64,000 nt of DNA from Ooceraea biroi. Its lineage: Eukaryota; Arthropoda; Insecta; Hymenoptera; Formicidae. Shown here piece after piece: positions 10,812-25,932 of the stretch. Made by a program: the position numbers and the translations under genes. Position 1 is the stretch's first letter; each line of letters starts with the position of its first letter. The notes below the pieces were generated by a model. It was not told where the DNA came from. It made no database searches and saw only the letters and a list, made by a program, of their open reading frames with translations. The stretch lies in assembly GCF_003672135.1 (NCBI RefSeq), contig NC_039506.1:6262001-6326000 (forward strand), written 5' to 3'.

Positions 10812-13516
10812 ATCAATGTTTTTCTAATTTGTGGTATAACTGTAAGCATTATATTTTGTTACAACAAACAAAACCATTAAATCTAAAAAATTACTTTTTC
10901 AAAAAAAGATAACCAAAGCCAAGTCCATACGCTGCGGATTATTTAAATCTATTTTCCTACAAAACAATGATGGCAGAAAAATTTGCACCAATTAAACAAG
11001 TATTTAATGTAGAAAACTGCTAGTAGATCCACAAATATGTAAATTACTGTAATAATATTTAATTTTACGCGTTAACTACTTTTTATTTTTTTGTCACGGT
11101 GCAAGAATTATTCGTTGTAACTCCATTTTTCTAGTAATTTTCCCCGGCTACAATCAGTGTATATCAAGGTCCCATTGCAACAACTCTCGTAATCTGTTCC
11201 TTTTGTTCGAGCGAGAACAAGCAGACGATTCGACTGACTGAACAGCCAATTGTTGGCGGCTTGTACGATTTGGACAAGTAATCGATTCCTCATTGGCGCG
11301 TGATCATAGCGAATTCGGCGTCGCAGCCATGTGAACGAAAATTTTAATCGTGTTTTAACGATTAATTATTACAGCCCAATCCGAAACGAGCTTCGTTTAC
11401 CAGCGACATACACCACGGCAGTTAATAACGACGCCGCCAACAAATGCAGCCGGTTTCATTAATCCCTGCGCCGACACGCTCGGCTGCACCAGCCGTTGTC
11501 GGCTGCGCGTAGTGGTAGTTTCGAACGATCGTTACGAATGATAAAGTTTTACCCCGGGGACGGACGCGGTAGATGTACGGATGCAGACCGACTGGTCCTA
11601 GGGCGGAAGTTCCTCTGCCGAAAGCGTAATCAGCCGAGGGAAAACGCGATGTCTCCGCAGCACAAAGTGCGATCGCGCTCGTCGTCGTGTTATATCGAGC
11701 TTTGTACATATTGTTTGTTTGAATCTCGATACTTATGATATGAAGAACAAGTCGTCGCTTATTCCATTTGTATGAAAAAATTATGCGTTGGTAAGTTTTC
11801 TCATTTTCATGAGAAGAAATTTGAGCGGCACAAATATTTGTGTATTTAAAAATGATTTTCAAGTTCGGGAAATTTATGAAAATTTGTACTTTCATTAGTC
11901 AGTCTTATTAATTTGTGTTGCATAATACATTATATTTATTGGAAGATTCTTTATTACATCCTATCGAAAAATCTTTATTGAATCTTTATTATAACAATAT
12001 TGTAGCGTAAAACAAGGGGCAGATGGCGTCGTAATGATCGTAAAGGAAAACGATATTAAAAAGGACTAACTTGATCAAACTCCTAATCTAACTTGTACTA
12101 ACGCGAAATGAGAAACGTAGATAATGATAAAAGAAAAAGAAGTCTGACAAAAGCAAGGTATCCTTTTTCGAATAACGATAGCGTTTTATATTCGACTTAT
12201 TGTTTAATCAATATTTAGTCGCGTAATGAACTTGTCATTAAATATTGATCGGTTTTTGATTAACGGACTCCTAAGAATCTTTTACTATTTTTAAATATAC
12301 ATTGGCAAATTATATCGTTCTCGACTACATAATATCGTTATTTAACATTTGTAATTGTCTGATCCTATTTTACTTCCTCGAATAATTATTAATTCATAAA
12401 TATACTTTACTCAAACGTTAAAATATGAGTAAGCAAAATAAATGTCTCAAAAACAACGTCAAGTAGTCGAGTCAACATTGAACACGTATCGGAGGAATCG
12501 CTATAATCGAGATGGAAGAGACGAGAGATTTTCTCCAGAGACTGGGAAACGAGATCCCATCGAGCTTCTATCTTGAGAAACTTTCAGGAGATCAGCCGGT
12601 ATTTCAACAGCAATAACGGTCAACCCGATCATCCCTCGTTTCCAGGGAAATCCGAGGAATCATATCGTTCGATCTAACGACTCGGGACCAAGATCCTCCA
12701 GCCTTCCATAAAAAACGAGCGTTGTCAGTCTCAATCGGACATTTTGCAAATATGCAGTGATAGCTCGTTTCATCGAATTTTCTGGCTGTCTCGCAGAAAC
12801 ATCTCACCGAAATCATGATGCGATTCACGTACGCGACCAGCATAAATGGACGCGGTTCTAAAACGTACGGTGGTCCTAAAAGCGTTCCGCGAACGGCTCG
12901 TAAACACGAGTAAAATGGCAGGCGGGAGCACGAAGAAAATCCGGCAAAAAGAAGGGCCATCCCGGTAGTTTTTATCACCCACGAAGGGGGACGACGGTTC
13001 CTTCTATGATGATACTGTTCCGTAAATCCAGACGTTCCTATCTATCTCTTGCCGCTGTGCTCGACTCAACGTATCTTCCGTAAGATAGAGACATCAAAAG
13101 TGACGTCAATGTCTTATCTTGCGTATTTTACGATTAAATGAAACTTTTTAAAGTTTCCTTTCTCTGCGATAAGATCGATATTCTGTTCTGAAATTCGTAT
13201 TGTTAATTTCGTCAGTCTTTTCCCCTAGGAGCGCAGCGTTGCTCGCATGAATGTTAGCGAGGACATAAATTAAACGGGGTAAGATGGAAGACCACTTATA
13301 ATCATGCACTCCATGAAATAATTTTATTTATGTTTATTTAACGCGCGAAAACTCTCAACGACTAGAGTGTGCATAGAATAGCCATTAAATGGCGTTTCTA
13401 AAAATTAATGTGGATTACTTCTCTTTCTCTTTACCATTAAATATTACATTTAAATAGCTATTGTTTACTGGCGTATCTGGGTACAGAAATAGGGCAAAGT
13501 ATTTTTCAATGGATTC

Positions 13517-13614
13517 GAATTATTTTTTACTTTTATTTTTATTCTTTTATTTTTATTCTTTTATTTTTATTCTTTTATTTATATTCGAATTATCTTTTAC
13601 TTTTATTTATATTA
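13517..13614. repeat. 14-bp tandem repeat with flanking duplication
   Basis: Four copies of TTTTATTTTTATTC (13531-13586; the last has one change) are bracketed by direct copies of ATTCGAATTAT followed by YTTTTACTTTTATTT. This suggests slippage inside a larger duplication of about 70 bp. Confidence 0.8.
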
Positions 13615-16600
13615 TCGTTTATTAAATAAGTATTTTTCTATTAAATAGATATTTCTATTAACAAGAGCAACATGCATACGTTCATAAATTCTGAACTTTC
13701 AATCATTGCAGCAACTGAGCGTTATCATATGTATCATACGTGAACCATACGTAGATCAATAAAGACGGGTATATTTTAGTGACGGTGTTATTCTTCAAAG
13801 TATCTCATAATGCAAAGCTCTCGCGGATACATAAAGTGATAACGACGCTTTTAAAAGCGATCGTGAGGAACGGCGAAATCGTTAAATCCAGACCGCCGTT
13901 TGTAATCTTGCAAAAAGCCGTGTGACAATATCTGGCCAAGAAACTTCAATGATACGAGCAAACTGCTGCAGAAGTATGTCGTTAAATGCACAGGTAGGCG
14001 AAACAGAGCAGATTATTTTAATCACTCGTCTGAAAACATCAAATGAAAATTGATTATCTCGCGAAATCCTTCCATTCGCTGCTGCGCAGAGACCGCGCGA
14101 TTCGTTTTGTAAATTAACAATAGATGCGCTTCTGGCATTTATTAATCGTCCTTCTGCAGTAATTGCGTTTGGGATTTCGGGGCGAGCGCGCACGTACGGC
14201 CGATAGAAAGAGTCGTAAAGCCGACTGGATAGTAATCGAGTTTGGCATTTTTGTGGAGTGGATACGATTGGGGATCCGCAGGGAAAATTTGCGGCGAACG
14301 TTGCGGATTGTCGCACGTACACGTAGGAGTTCGCTACCTCTCGAAATGCCCCGGCCGCGATTAAATTAGGCACGACGAAGATACGCTTTGCACAGGAATT
14401 CCGGCGGTGTGGGATTCCCTGGGTATCGCCCTGATCGAAAGCATAACCAGCTACGATAATTCCCTAATGCCTGATAGAATAAGGGAGATTATAGCCTAAT
14501 GCAATGTGCGTCCTGCAAAGCATTGTTGTGCAATATGTGTACGTATTATGTGTTCATTTACAGTTGCTATACGTCATTTCATACTCAAGCTGACCACAGT
14601 CGGTTGAGTAAGAACATACAATGTTAGGAGAAAAAGATAGCCATGAAAAGTGCCGTATAATGAAAAAATAGCATCAATCACAATTAGGTGTTAAAAATTA
14701 TCCGAAAGGAAATTTGTTAGACAGAGTAACTAGATTTTGGCCCAGCTTGTGCAAAGATGCGCAGTACGAAAGAGCCGCGAGCGTCACACGCTAATTTGCA
14801 TTTTATATTTGAAAGAAAGTTTGGAGATTAAAGACAATTTACGGTACGCCGGAGGCATTCGCAGAAATCGCGACCACTATTATTTTAATAAATCACGCGC
14901 TCACGCGGTGCACTCCCATTCACTCGCTTTCATAACTCATGCGCGCCTGGTCTAGTTTATGTCGGCCACGTGGACGTTCGTTTTTCCGCATTACTGAAAA
15001 TTGTAACTAATTGTCGCGCTCCGCGATGAAAACAAATCGGTCCTCTCTAAATAGTCGGCTGAAAGTTGTCGAGTGCAACTGCGCAACATGTAACATACTT
15101 TGAATTTATCGAGCATTCCTTCATCGAATGGTTGAATGGTTGGACTGCGAAAAATAATCAGGTATTTTCCTGATACTAGAACGCATCATTAGCTATTGCG
15201 AGTTTACGATATGAAATGAAGGACTTTGACAAATGGATCAAAGAATTTGCTTTTTACATAAATGACACAAGCATTTATCAATTAATTATCCGTCAAAAGA
15301 TAATTTCTGATTTTAAATAAAAACGAATCTGACTTAAATAAAAATGAATCTCTGTATACGTGGACTTGTACTCTCAAGTGTTTTATCGTTGCGCTAACAT
15401 TTAAAATAACAGATACGAAAAGGTTAACAGTGTCGTAGACGCAGTCGTGACGATGGTTACACTTCGTGTAGCAGTACACTCTCTCTCCGTCGGGAAAGTT
15501 TTTGTATTAAATGCGAGGAATATCAGAATTGCTCAAGTTTGGCGCGTCGAGGCGCGGCCCGCCGCGCGACAAAAAAGGATTTCGAAGTTTTCCGCTTCGG
15601 AAGACGGGACAGTACCAGTGGAGATCGCATTTCGTGCGAGCACTCTCCCAGAAAAAAGAAGGAAACTTGTTTAAATCGCGCAACACGAGATTAGACCACA
15701 AAGTGACCCGGTTTCTCATTGGTCCCCGCGACGAATTGGAATAATCGAGAGCTACGGCAATTTCCGTTCCCACTTTAACTTATTCGAAACACCGCTGCTA
15801 TCGGTCCATGAGCACGCGCGCTCGGGCGCTCGCGAGCGAATCGATTTAACTCTAGGAAAATTTCCCGTAATGAACGACATAACGGCATTGTGCGCGCACA
15901 AAGCCGGTGCACGATAAAAGAGCTACCGCAATGAGGAGCGGAAAATGTAGTTAATGATTCGCGACGCACGCGAAATCTGTGATGGAGAAGAGAAAAAAAG
16001 AAAGGTAACTTCACGCTTTGACCTGCGCGCGGATGCGCGAGAGAGAATGGAAAATCCGCGCGAGCAAGGTTGCTCCAGTTTTTGCGATTTACCCAGCTTT
16101 CAGGCTCGAACCCGACCTCGTCTTTCCTTTCATGGCAAAGATACATTGGACATTCATCTCACGGCCTCGTCCTCGCAACTGCTTCTTTTTACCGCTGCGT
16201 TTCATCCCTTTTCGTCATCAAAATTGCTAATTCGACCGACTCTTTCTATTCCAAGGACGAGCTTTTTATATCTGGAGATTACTGCAGTCACTTATGTCTA
16301 GTATGAGACCAATAGGCTTGGATTCGCGGTAATCCTCATTCACAAAATTAATTAGGATTCAATTAATTGACGATGTTTGCGCATTGCGCGTATAATACTA
16401 AAATGTTCCTGTTACGAGAAAAAAAAGAAACAACCACGAGAATCGTTCACGTAAACTGATAAGTTTAACCGTTTCTCCATCAGCCTTGATTTGTGTCCGA
16501 AACTTTTTAATTCTCATTACGAGCAAAGTTTTTAAGTAATCATTCCATCCCATGTTGGGGAGCCAAAGTTGTTCGCTTTCTCAAATTACAAGAAATTCGC

Positions 16601-17437
16601 TCGGACGAGAGGAAATTGGGGCGTTCAGTGAGACGAGTCGAACTGCGCGAGAATGTGCGGGGACTGTCCCCATAAATTTAGGGCGACTGACCATCTTACC
16701 GTACGCGGTGTATGGACGAAGATCCGCCGGCGGATTACGCCGGCCGAAATAAATTTCGCGGACGCGTTTCCGGACCGTTTCGCACAGTTCCCGAGCAACG
16801 CGAAATGATTCCGCGTGGACTCAGCTGAAAACGATGATAGCGCACACTGCTCCGATGAGTCCCGTTGTTGTCCCGAACAAATGGTTGCTCGTTTATACTG
16901 ATTTCAATCCGCGTCGCGCTATCAATCGTACGATAAATCGGGCCGGATTAATTGAACGGCAAGCGATGAAAATCCGTCGATCAAATTCCCCCTTCGCCGC
17001 TTAATCGTCGGTATTCCCGACAATCTAAATATTTAGCCGACCCCTTCGCGACAGCGTAAACGGCCTGAACCCGAACACGATGGCGAATATTCAACGCTCG
17101 TGGTTTCATCATAAGAGAGTCGATGCACTTTTACGATCGAAATAATTGCGAAAGAACTCGTCGAATACTTCGATCAAAGAAAAAATGACACGCTATTTCA
17201 CAAAATGACGTAACGCCTGACTCACACGCGCGTGAACGACTAAATTGCGAACTAGATTGTAAACATACTCTCACTTATCGCAATTTAATGTACCTATATA
17301 TAAGAGAATACACAATAATTAGCGTAGGTAATATTGAGACAGCGGACAAACAACTTAAGTGCAATAAATCAAAGTAATGACATGTTCAACTGTGCGTTAT
17401 AAATTTTGCAGAGTCACTGCAAAAAGTGTTTAACATT

Positions 17438-17456
17438 ATTATTATTATTATTATTA
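17438..17456. repeat. ATT trinucleotide repeat
   Basis: Six tandem ATT units. Confidence 0.85.
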
Positions 17457-20400
17457 GAATTCTATGAAATATAAAATTCTGTATAAATTTTATTTTCATT
17501 TTGTTTCGATAACAAGCTTTTCGAATATTTCAAAGCGTATTGTTACTCATATTGTGATAGATGTTGGCTTTCCATGTTTGGAGTTGAAACTGCTTGTCTC
17601 TTTTGTTAGACAATAAGCAATAGTTTTCCAAATATTAGCTTTTCGTTTGAAATAATTCTTGATTTTATTTTGATCTCCGTACTTGAGATAAACTCGTTCT
17701 ATTCGCGTACTCTCCGCATGGATCACCGAAATCATCATCCTCAATCACCGATATGATTGTTCATTAAAGTAATTAAAGAAAGCGGACTTGTGATATGTTG
17801 ATACATCCGAAATAAATTATATTTATATCATCTTCTCTTTTGCACTATCTTGATATTGCTGAATCTTTGCAAAATTGTTTCCAGCCCAGGCTGTTACCAT
17901 TTCCTATGATTAGTGCCATTGCCTTATTTTGTTCCCGTGTGACTTGAACAATTATTAACAATAATTTTGAACATTTCCACTATTCTAACTACAGAACTAC
18001 CGATCTCAGGGATCTCAAAGCTGTGGAATGAACGTTAATCATGCCTGCATCTGTCACTGCGAAATCAGTCGATTGATTATTACGGTCGACCATCCCCCTG
18101 AGATTTGTCCTCGAAACGCTCTGCCGGCGTGTATCGGGGACGGAACCCGTTAATATTCCGACAATTCCTCACCTCGATTTGGTATCCAGCGTACAAAGTA
18201 GGCGCGGATCGATCGTGCGATCGATGTCTGTGCGCGACGCGAATCCAAGGAATTCACTGCGATCGATCGACGGTCGCTCGTGGTCAACACCCGCGGCAGG
18301 CGCACGAGTTGGCACGTATGCACGTGCATGCACACGAGACACGCGTGCACGTCATATACGACTTATTCACTTTCACCCCGTGACACACGGCGATACGGGC
18401 TTGCACAGTCCACGGCCTGCGATGTGAAATAACGTCGTTCGTTAACGGGGACACGGAATCTCTACGTATGTACATGCGGGACGGAAAAAAAACAACGGAA
18501 GGTGTCTAACGAACGTATGCGAAATCGCAACTAAAAAAGTGCGCCGTTAAATATGACATTAAAACGGAATATTTACACGGCATTCGGGGGAGATACCACT
18601 CTAATTAAAATAAATAAATTGCGAGAAGCCAAACAAGGCGACGAGATCGCGTTTCGAGCAATTTCGCAACGAACGTGTGAATGGCAGACAGGCATGGTCA
18701 AATTGTTATGTTGGATCTGTTGATAATTCATCGAGGTATCATAACAATTATTAAACTGCGAAATTGTGCAATCGGTGTTTCTGTCCTGCCTGGGTAGTTT
18801 TACACACATTGCATAAAATATTTAACGTTACGAATCGAGTTAACGGTCGTGTCGAATTAAAACTGATAAAACTCCTAGATATTCAATCTCTCGACGGAAT
18901 ATTTTATCGAGGCGCGTATCGATCAGCTTCCCATCCACCCATTATGGATTAAGCGTTCGACGTACTCGACGGACAAGTTTACGAGCGTATCTCCTGGTTA
19001 CATTCTCGCAATAACGGTGCGACGAAGTTATTAGCAAGTCAGTAAGTTGGAAAGTCATCGTAGTCGGACGCGAAGCTGCTTTCGTCCTCAGCAGCGAGCC
19101 AGATGCACAATACAGTGGAATTAATCGGAGTTCTTGCGGACAACGGCGGTGGGACAACTTCGCTCGAAATGGCACGTTATTCGCGCTGTACGCAACGATG
19201 GCTAATAGCGATGCAATAAAGGAGAAAGGAGAGAGAGACGCATAGAGAAATCGCGTTGTATTGCCACTCGTGGACACATAATGCGTCGCGTGGACAGAGT
19301 GAGAACAGGGCTCTTCCACTTCCGCTTAAATACTCCTTCAGACGCGAAGGCGACTTAAAGAAAAGCCCCATCTCGACATCGTTCGTTTACGAGCGTCCTT
19401 ATTGCACCGGGACGTATCTTGGCTGCAAGATAAATTTTATTTCCCCGCATTTCCGAAAACTTTTCGAGATGCATCGTGAGATACGACAGATCCGGATACT
19501 GATACTGAGGGAGCGACGCTGAATTAACAATTATATCGAGTTACCGAGTTTGTAAATGCGTTTCTATGAAAACTGCACGCCAGACTGAACACGGTGAAGG
19601 AGCGAAGTTTGCGAACAATTGCAGAGACCAGGATTCCTTTATGGCGATGCTCGCGAATGTATCCCGAAACGACGCTAATTAAACTGTGATTCCAATCTTT
19701 TTATGAGATCTTATGTACTTTTCGTTCTTCGTTTCCGATTTCTGCAGAGATAATTTTTAAGTTCCCGGAGTACCAAAATGATATCTCACGGTCGCGCAAC
19801 TTCCGAATGCGAGGAGAGTAATGGTCTCATCGTCTTCACATAAAACTGATTACATTCACAAATTGTTATTGTGTAACATAAAGGCAATTATGCAGGACGT
19901 GGATAGGAGAAATCGCAATTCCTAGATCGTTGTATCCTGCATATGACGTGATTCCAGCTTCGTTTCAAGTCACACCGATGAGCGAAACAGGATTAACGAG
20001 CAGGAGAAGCCGCGAGAGTGACAGGCACAGAAACGGGCGAAAGAAAAGAGCGTTCTGCTTTGAGGCAAAATCAAAGGAAAACAGCACACGAATGGAGCAA
20101 TTTAAGGAAGAAAGGAGGACGAGAGAAGAAAAGGGAAGACAACACGAGCGATTACAGATCACGCGCGACAAAAGGACAGCCGTATCGCGAACATCCGTAT
20201 TGCACGAGAGTTCCTGCGGAACTGACAGCACTTCCGTGCGGTAGCGTAAAAATCACGAGACCTCCACCTCTTCTCAACCCCATCTTGTTCCCTCCACTTC
20301 GTTCCCGAGCGGCGCTCACGTGACCTTTCACCTCCCGCCCCCACTGAGATGCACTCTCGCCCTCCGTCATCCTCTCCTTCCCCCTCCGCGCAGCACACGA

Positions 20401-20696
20401 CGCCCCTTTCATGCTCGCTCCGAAAACGCTCTCGAAATTCTCGTCGGTGTCATTCTCGCTCCGACATTCCGGTCATGTCCCGCTACGATTGGTTTAAGCA
20501 AAACGATGGCCGAAAGGCGAGGTTATACCTCAAGCCAAATAGTACGTGGGTGTCTCTGGCATGTTAAAATTGGGAATTCGTGTGGAGAACAGCAGTAGAC
20601 ATCAATGTAAATTTTGTAAATGAAGAACATCACGAAATATACCCGGACTGCAAATGCCAGAGGTCCGCTTGATAATTTTAAGAAGGCACAAAAATT

Positions 20697-20714
20697 CTCT
20701 CTCTCTCTCTCTCT
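20697..20714. repeat. CT microsatellite
   Basis: Nine CT units. Confidence 0.9.
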
Positions 20715-21196
20715 TGAGTATTTCAATTTCAGTCTTCCCGATGTAATCGCGTCATGTAATCTTTTTTATATTAATAATATAAAATAAGATTTAAATTTAA
20801 AATAAATCTTGAGTGAGGTCCATCAAGAGACTGCCGCGCCGCTTTGCAGTTTGCAGCTCCGACTATTTGCAAATTCGAGGTGGCCGTTATCAAGGCAATG
20901 ACTTATATTATGCATTTCGCTTATCTCACGCGGCTGTTCTAGAAGATTGAACTCGTCCCTTAAGGCGAGGATTAAAAAATATCCACTTTCCCGCAGACAG
21001 GATTACGCCGGAGTGTTTCGGCGTGGCAGCGGAGCGAAACATTCCGAAACGCCGTTAAACATAAAGGCGCTCGTAGATCATCCGCTTATTATACGGAAGT
21101 GGCTGTTTACCGAATAAACGCGGATGGCCCGAGTAAATAACGCCCCGTGGTAAATCTTCCGCCCAACTTCGTAAGCGCGATAATTACAGTGCACTC

Positions 21197-21216
21197 AGAG
21201 AGAGAGAGAGAGAGAG
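21197..21216. repeat. AG microsatellite
   Basis: Ten AG units. Confidence 0.9.
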
Positions 21217-24200
21217 TTTACGTCAAATTTCGAGTGATAATCTGAAATAATATAATTACATATACCTCAATCTGTCCGGTGGATACATGAAAATCGACGT
21301 TTCTCGTCATAACGCTCTTCTCAAAATCGGAAAAATAATCATCTGAGAAAATCTGCGATTAAAGTCGTACAAGAATTTCAAGCTTTCGGTATTGCGAATG
21401 ATATTAGCGAAATCTAGTTTGAAAATCCTCGAGGGTCTCACCCGCCGCTTCCAGGAGTTCTCACGACATCGTAGCGAACGCTGGGCTTCCTGCGACAATC
21501 CCTCGGGCTCCTCAGGGCCTCCCTGCCGTTTCCGAACGATGGTTCCTGGACGATGTCGCGTGAGCAGGTGTGGGTCCTCAGCGGCTGATACGCCTCGCTA
21601 CTCGTGCAGGCGCTGATGCAGCCGCAGCACTTGAGCATTGCGCTCGATTCTTTCCACGCTCGGACGATCGAATCCGTACTTCCCACAATGGAAGTTCCTT
21701 CACCTTTTATTTCTCCACCCCGCTACTTCCCGCACCGCCGTACTCCCCCGAATCGCTTTACTTGCCGGCGAAACCGCGGCGGGTCTGGTATCGACATTGC
21801 CCGCACGTCGCACAGTCCAAAGGAGGAAAACACGAGGCGCAGCTTCGGGCGTTGATCATGGCTTCGCATGGGCGAAAGCACGTCCGCCGATATAGTGAGA
21901 CCAAGTGAAATACATTTGACGGCTCGAAACCGACACGGCGATCTCGAGCGCACGACCGAGGAATCGAAAAAGCCTGTGATCTATCGCGCGCGTGCTCCTT
22001 ACGTGAACGGACTCTTGACGAGGCCAGTGAAGTCTCGAAACACTCGCGAACGCGCTACCGGGAGGAAACCACTTTGGCTGAAAAGTTGGAACGATCCTCG
22101 GCTTGTCTCCGTCGTGACCTCTGTCCGGCCGTTGCGAGCGTTTTACCCGAAGTAGACGCGCGGAGAACGAATTCAATTCCGTACGTAGACACGAAAGAAG
22201 ACATAGACGATGTACCTCACACCAGCTGTCGCGTTTTCTGCCTCCAGAAATAAGTACGGAGTTCACTCTCATATGTTTGCAGTAGAAAAATCCAAACTTT
22301 CCACTGCAATGTTTCAATTTGATGAATATTTATGGGATTCACGATAATTCGAGGAGGCGAGGATTCAACAATCGCAACGAAGCTATATGAAATGAAAACG
22401 AACAAATGGTTTCGAGATTTGGATACGTTCGGATTCACATATTGCAATTGACGTTCGAAAGCTCAAGATAAGAGATGAAAAAGAAAAAGAGAGTGAAAGA
22501 GAGCTGACGGTCGACGGAAATGTCGCGTGCAACACGCAGGACAAAGCCAAAATTGTTACCGGTCGTGGACCTGTTCGTCGAGATTGTCCATCAAGATTGC
22601 AGGCACGTACGTGGTGACCGTTTTCTCAGACACGAACATGAACACCGTAGTTTTACGATCCCATAATCCTCACCTCCATTTTGCGCGGTTTTTATCGTGC
22701 CTCTTAATAATTGCTCAATAATTCTTAATACTTAGGAAATGTTACGTGCGATTATCCCGTAATTCGCACCTAGAGTATACGTAGCGATCTTTACGTGATC
22801 GATCATTCGTTTGATTTACTCTCGCGAGAATCGAACATGAAAATGTCTTGCTTCCACAAGAAAATTCACAAAGTTAAAAAAAAATTACTTAAAAATTTGC
22901 ATTTTAAATATATAAATATAGCTTGCATCGCGAAAAGAGATATGTAACGCGCATTAATTTCTGTTTATGTTTCTCTCATTTTTATACGTTGTGAAAAAAC
23001 GGTGACTCTTTATCGCGATTAGTAAATTACGCAAAAGTTTATTCAGGAACAAACGTCATTTCCTACCACCAAGGAGAAATACTGAATTTTGTATTCGTCG
23101 AAATTTGGGAATTTTCAGTCTGATCGAATGCGTCCCGCTTCACGTATCGAAGAACACTGTTGGAAATTCGCGAGTTCCCGCGCGATGAACGCTTGAGACG
23201 ATACTGAGAGAAGTTCTTCTCTGAAGGGAGAAGATGAAGAAGAAATAGAAGAAGAGTCAAAGAGAGGAGGGACGCGTGTCCTCCGTCTGTGCGTCAGCGG
23301 TGCGTGACGCATAGTGATTTAAATAAGCATGCAATATTTTCTCCGGAAAATATCTTTCTCCATTATTTAAGGTACACAGATAAGTCTTTTTCATGAATGA
23401 TTAAATAACATTAGTATTAGTATTATTATGAACGATAGATAATTTTTGATTAAAACTTTGGAACATTAACGGATCAGTGTCGGATTTCTTCCCGGCGGAT
23501 TTTATCCTGCGGCTTCCAGAATACGCATATTTCGAGCACGCGCAAAGATGATTTAATGTAATCCACTGGATGTTACGCCAATGTGTACGATTGCATCGCG
23601 TAAGAACATTCATGGGCGTACGCTGCGAGAGCGCGTTTGCTCGACACACGCATCGCTGTAGTCTGCAAACCAGGCGGATCAACAACCGGACGTGGCTCCG
23701 GACCGCAGTATCTTCTGTGTTTCGTCTGCTCGTCGGGAGCGCATACATGATGCAATGCTGAAGATTTGATTCATGCCGCACGGTTGCATTTCACTTGATT
23801 ATAAGAATTGCATTGAGAGAATAGAAGTAACTTTGTTTTCAAGAAGATGCGCAGACTCATCACACATAATAAAGCAATATTAACGCTCTATTACCGCTAC
23901 GAATAGAGATAATTAGAGTAATACATGTAACCATGTAACAAAGCCACTCGCCTAAACATATCTAATGGCGTCGACCAAATTCAAACAGCAAAAAGATGCG
24001 GCAGAAATATTGTTAATTCTTATTAGCAGCGAGAGATCTCGTGAAGACAGGTTTCAGCGGAAAAATGAGGAAAGCGCCATGTAGCGTCGAGCATTACGAC
24101 TGAAATCGCGGAGAAGAACGGAGAAGAACGGCGAGTGGAATCGACCCTGGTGTGCGGATTCGCACGGGTCTGAAAAATGCGACACGTGCGCGCCATAAGC

Positions 24201-25777
24201 ACACAAGACGATCTCACGCCCCGCGAATCCGGATCTTCCCCGCATCTGCGGTGCCCTTCCGTCGCAAAAACGCCACTAATATATCCGCACACCCCGGGGA
24301 TGCACCGTCGAAGTAACGGGATGCATCCATAAACGTTCGCGCAATGTGCAATTGATCGCGAAGCCCGCTCCGGTGCCTCAATAACGTAGCGGTTGCTGCG
24401 TTTCGGTGCGATCAGCGACCGAATAGATTAACCCTCCATGTCGGAGAATTAAATCTCGTGATTTGCCACAATTACCCGAACGTGATGAATCACGAAGCGA
24501 ATAGAGCGTACACGTGCACATACACACCGACGGAAGTATAAATTAAAGTATACTGTACAGCGTGCACGTGCGTGCAAATCGCGAGAATATGTGACGCACG
24601 ATCGCGGTAAAATACGAACTGAGTTTATTCTACTTCACCGATGTAATATACAGTTTTCTCTTTGCGATTCGCCGAGATATACATTTTCGACATTGATACG
24701 ACGATATTTCTCTGCAACTTTTTTAATTTTGTGTAACTCAATTAAACAGCGTCATTCGAGAGAGCGATGAGGGGAGAGCATGGGGGAAGTTGTATTTAGC
24801 GTTTGAAATAAAGTTGCATAATATTCCAATTATATTTTTCTAATTCTCAGATTTGATTTTCTCCTCGACTTCATATTTTTCGTCGAAATTAATTTTACCT
24901 TAAGCGAGGAAGAAGATTTTATGATGTGCTCAATGAAATATTTAACGATTTCAAAAAATATGAAAGCTGCATCCCGCAACGGCTGACGAGATTTAAGTAC
25001 GGTATTTAAGGAGTCTATTTAAAAAGGATTAGTCCAGCATTTTAATGTTTTTAACATTAGTCAGCAGTCTGTTATGAAAAGTCCATTACCTTTAGCTATA
25101 CTGTCAGTTTATCGTCACTTTCTTGTACGCATGGACATAAACATGTGGTAGTAACATGTAAAGTGATTAATAAAATATTAAGATTTATATTATTTCTCTC
25201 TTTCTTCTTTTTCTTTTTCCCCGTCTGCATTTCTTACAGTTCTCCTATCCAACAAATCTCCTTTAATGGCCATATAGGCACATAATCCGTTTACTTTGCG
25301 GAAAGTGCTTCTTCCGCTCTCGAGACAACAAACTTATTAAGGACAAAGGGATCTTATAGTAGGGATGATCGAACAGGGTTCGTACGGAAGATAAATCATT
25401 TGGCGCTTACTGCGAGTACTCTCAGTTCCTTTCCCATTTCTCGAGAGCGATGGTCGCTCTTTTTTCTCATATGCGTCATTTAATTTTGTTCGAAAAACCG
25501 AAAGTCGATTGAAGCAACGAACCCTCTCTTTACGGTTCGTCCTCAGCATGCGATCTACGCGCGCGTGCTCGCGCATTGCATTAAGAAGTTTGTGAACGTA
25601 AGAGCGAAAAAGGAAATTCTCGATGTAGAGAGACGATATATCACGACGTGAGTGAGATTTTTACTGTGACAAGTGCTTTTAGAAACTAAAATAACATTAA
25701 TGAAAAATTGCACTTTCATCTTTTATCCGTCATAATATCATAAATCATATTAAATATTTAGTATATTATATTTATAT

Positions 25778-25778
<1 letters not shown>

Positions 25779-25808
<30 letters not shown>

Positions 25809-25820
25809 TATATATATATT
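25779..25820. repeat. TA microsatellite abutting MITE copy 2
   Basis: About 20 TA units with one AA interruption, ending where the palindromic MITE begins. TA-rich DNA is a likely insertion target for elements that duplicate TA. Confidence 0.9.
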
Positions 25821-25932
25821 GGATTGTAACATATTCATCTCGTTATTTTAGTGTTTTTAATAATGTAGAGTATAACATATATGTATTATTAAAAACATTT
25901 AAAAAATGAGACGAATATATGTTACAACCCAA
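25819..25932. repeat. Palindromic MITE family copy 2 (best preserved)
   Basis: A 114-bp hairpin with arms of about 45 bp. The left arm starts TTGGATTGTAACATATTCAT; the right arm, reversed, starts ATTGGGTTGTAACATATATT. The loop is GTAGAGTATAACATATATGT. It lies beside a TA microsatellite and serves as the reference copy of the family. Confidence 0.75.

Larger units (their letters stand above)
9729..20000. other. Long stretch without recognised genes
   Basis: Apart from MITE copy 1, the 14-bp tandem repeat and an ATT repeat, I see no conserved coding sequence. ORFs at 11422-11895 and 13882-14373 (minus, 157 and 163 codons) are the longest; the second has no ATG and neither has motifs. Purine/pyrimidine-alternating CpG/TpG sequence occurs at 18300-18360. 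Confidence 0.45.

Noticed and set aside
11422..11895. 157-codon minus-strand ORF beginning with ATG
   Set aside because: Begins in AT-rich sequence and drifts into CpG-rich sequence without protein-like pattern; no motif.
13882..14373. 163-codon minus-strand ORF
   Set aside because: No ATG start, no recognisable domain and no convincing splice acceptor; codons look plausible, so it was kept only as a note.
18284..18370. Alternating CpG/TpG stretch considered as a Z-DNA or regulatory element
   Set aside because: Short and not flanked by other signals; similar stretches occur elsewhere in the window.
21570..22317. Overlapping ORFs of 82-153 codons on both strands
   Set aside because: Every frame is open because the stretch is GC-rich; opposing frames compete and none shows a domain.
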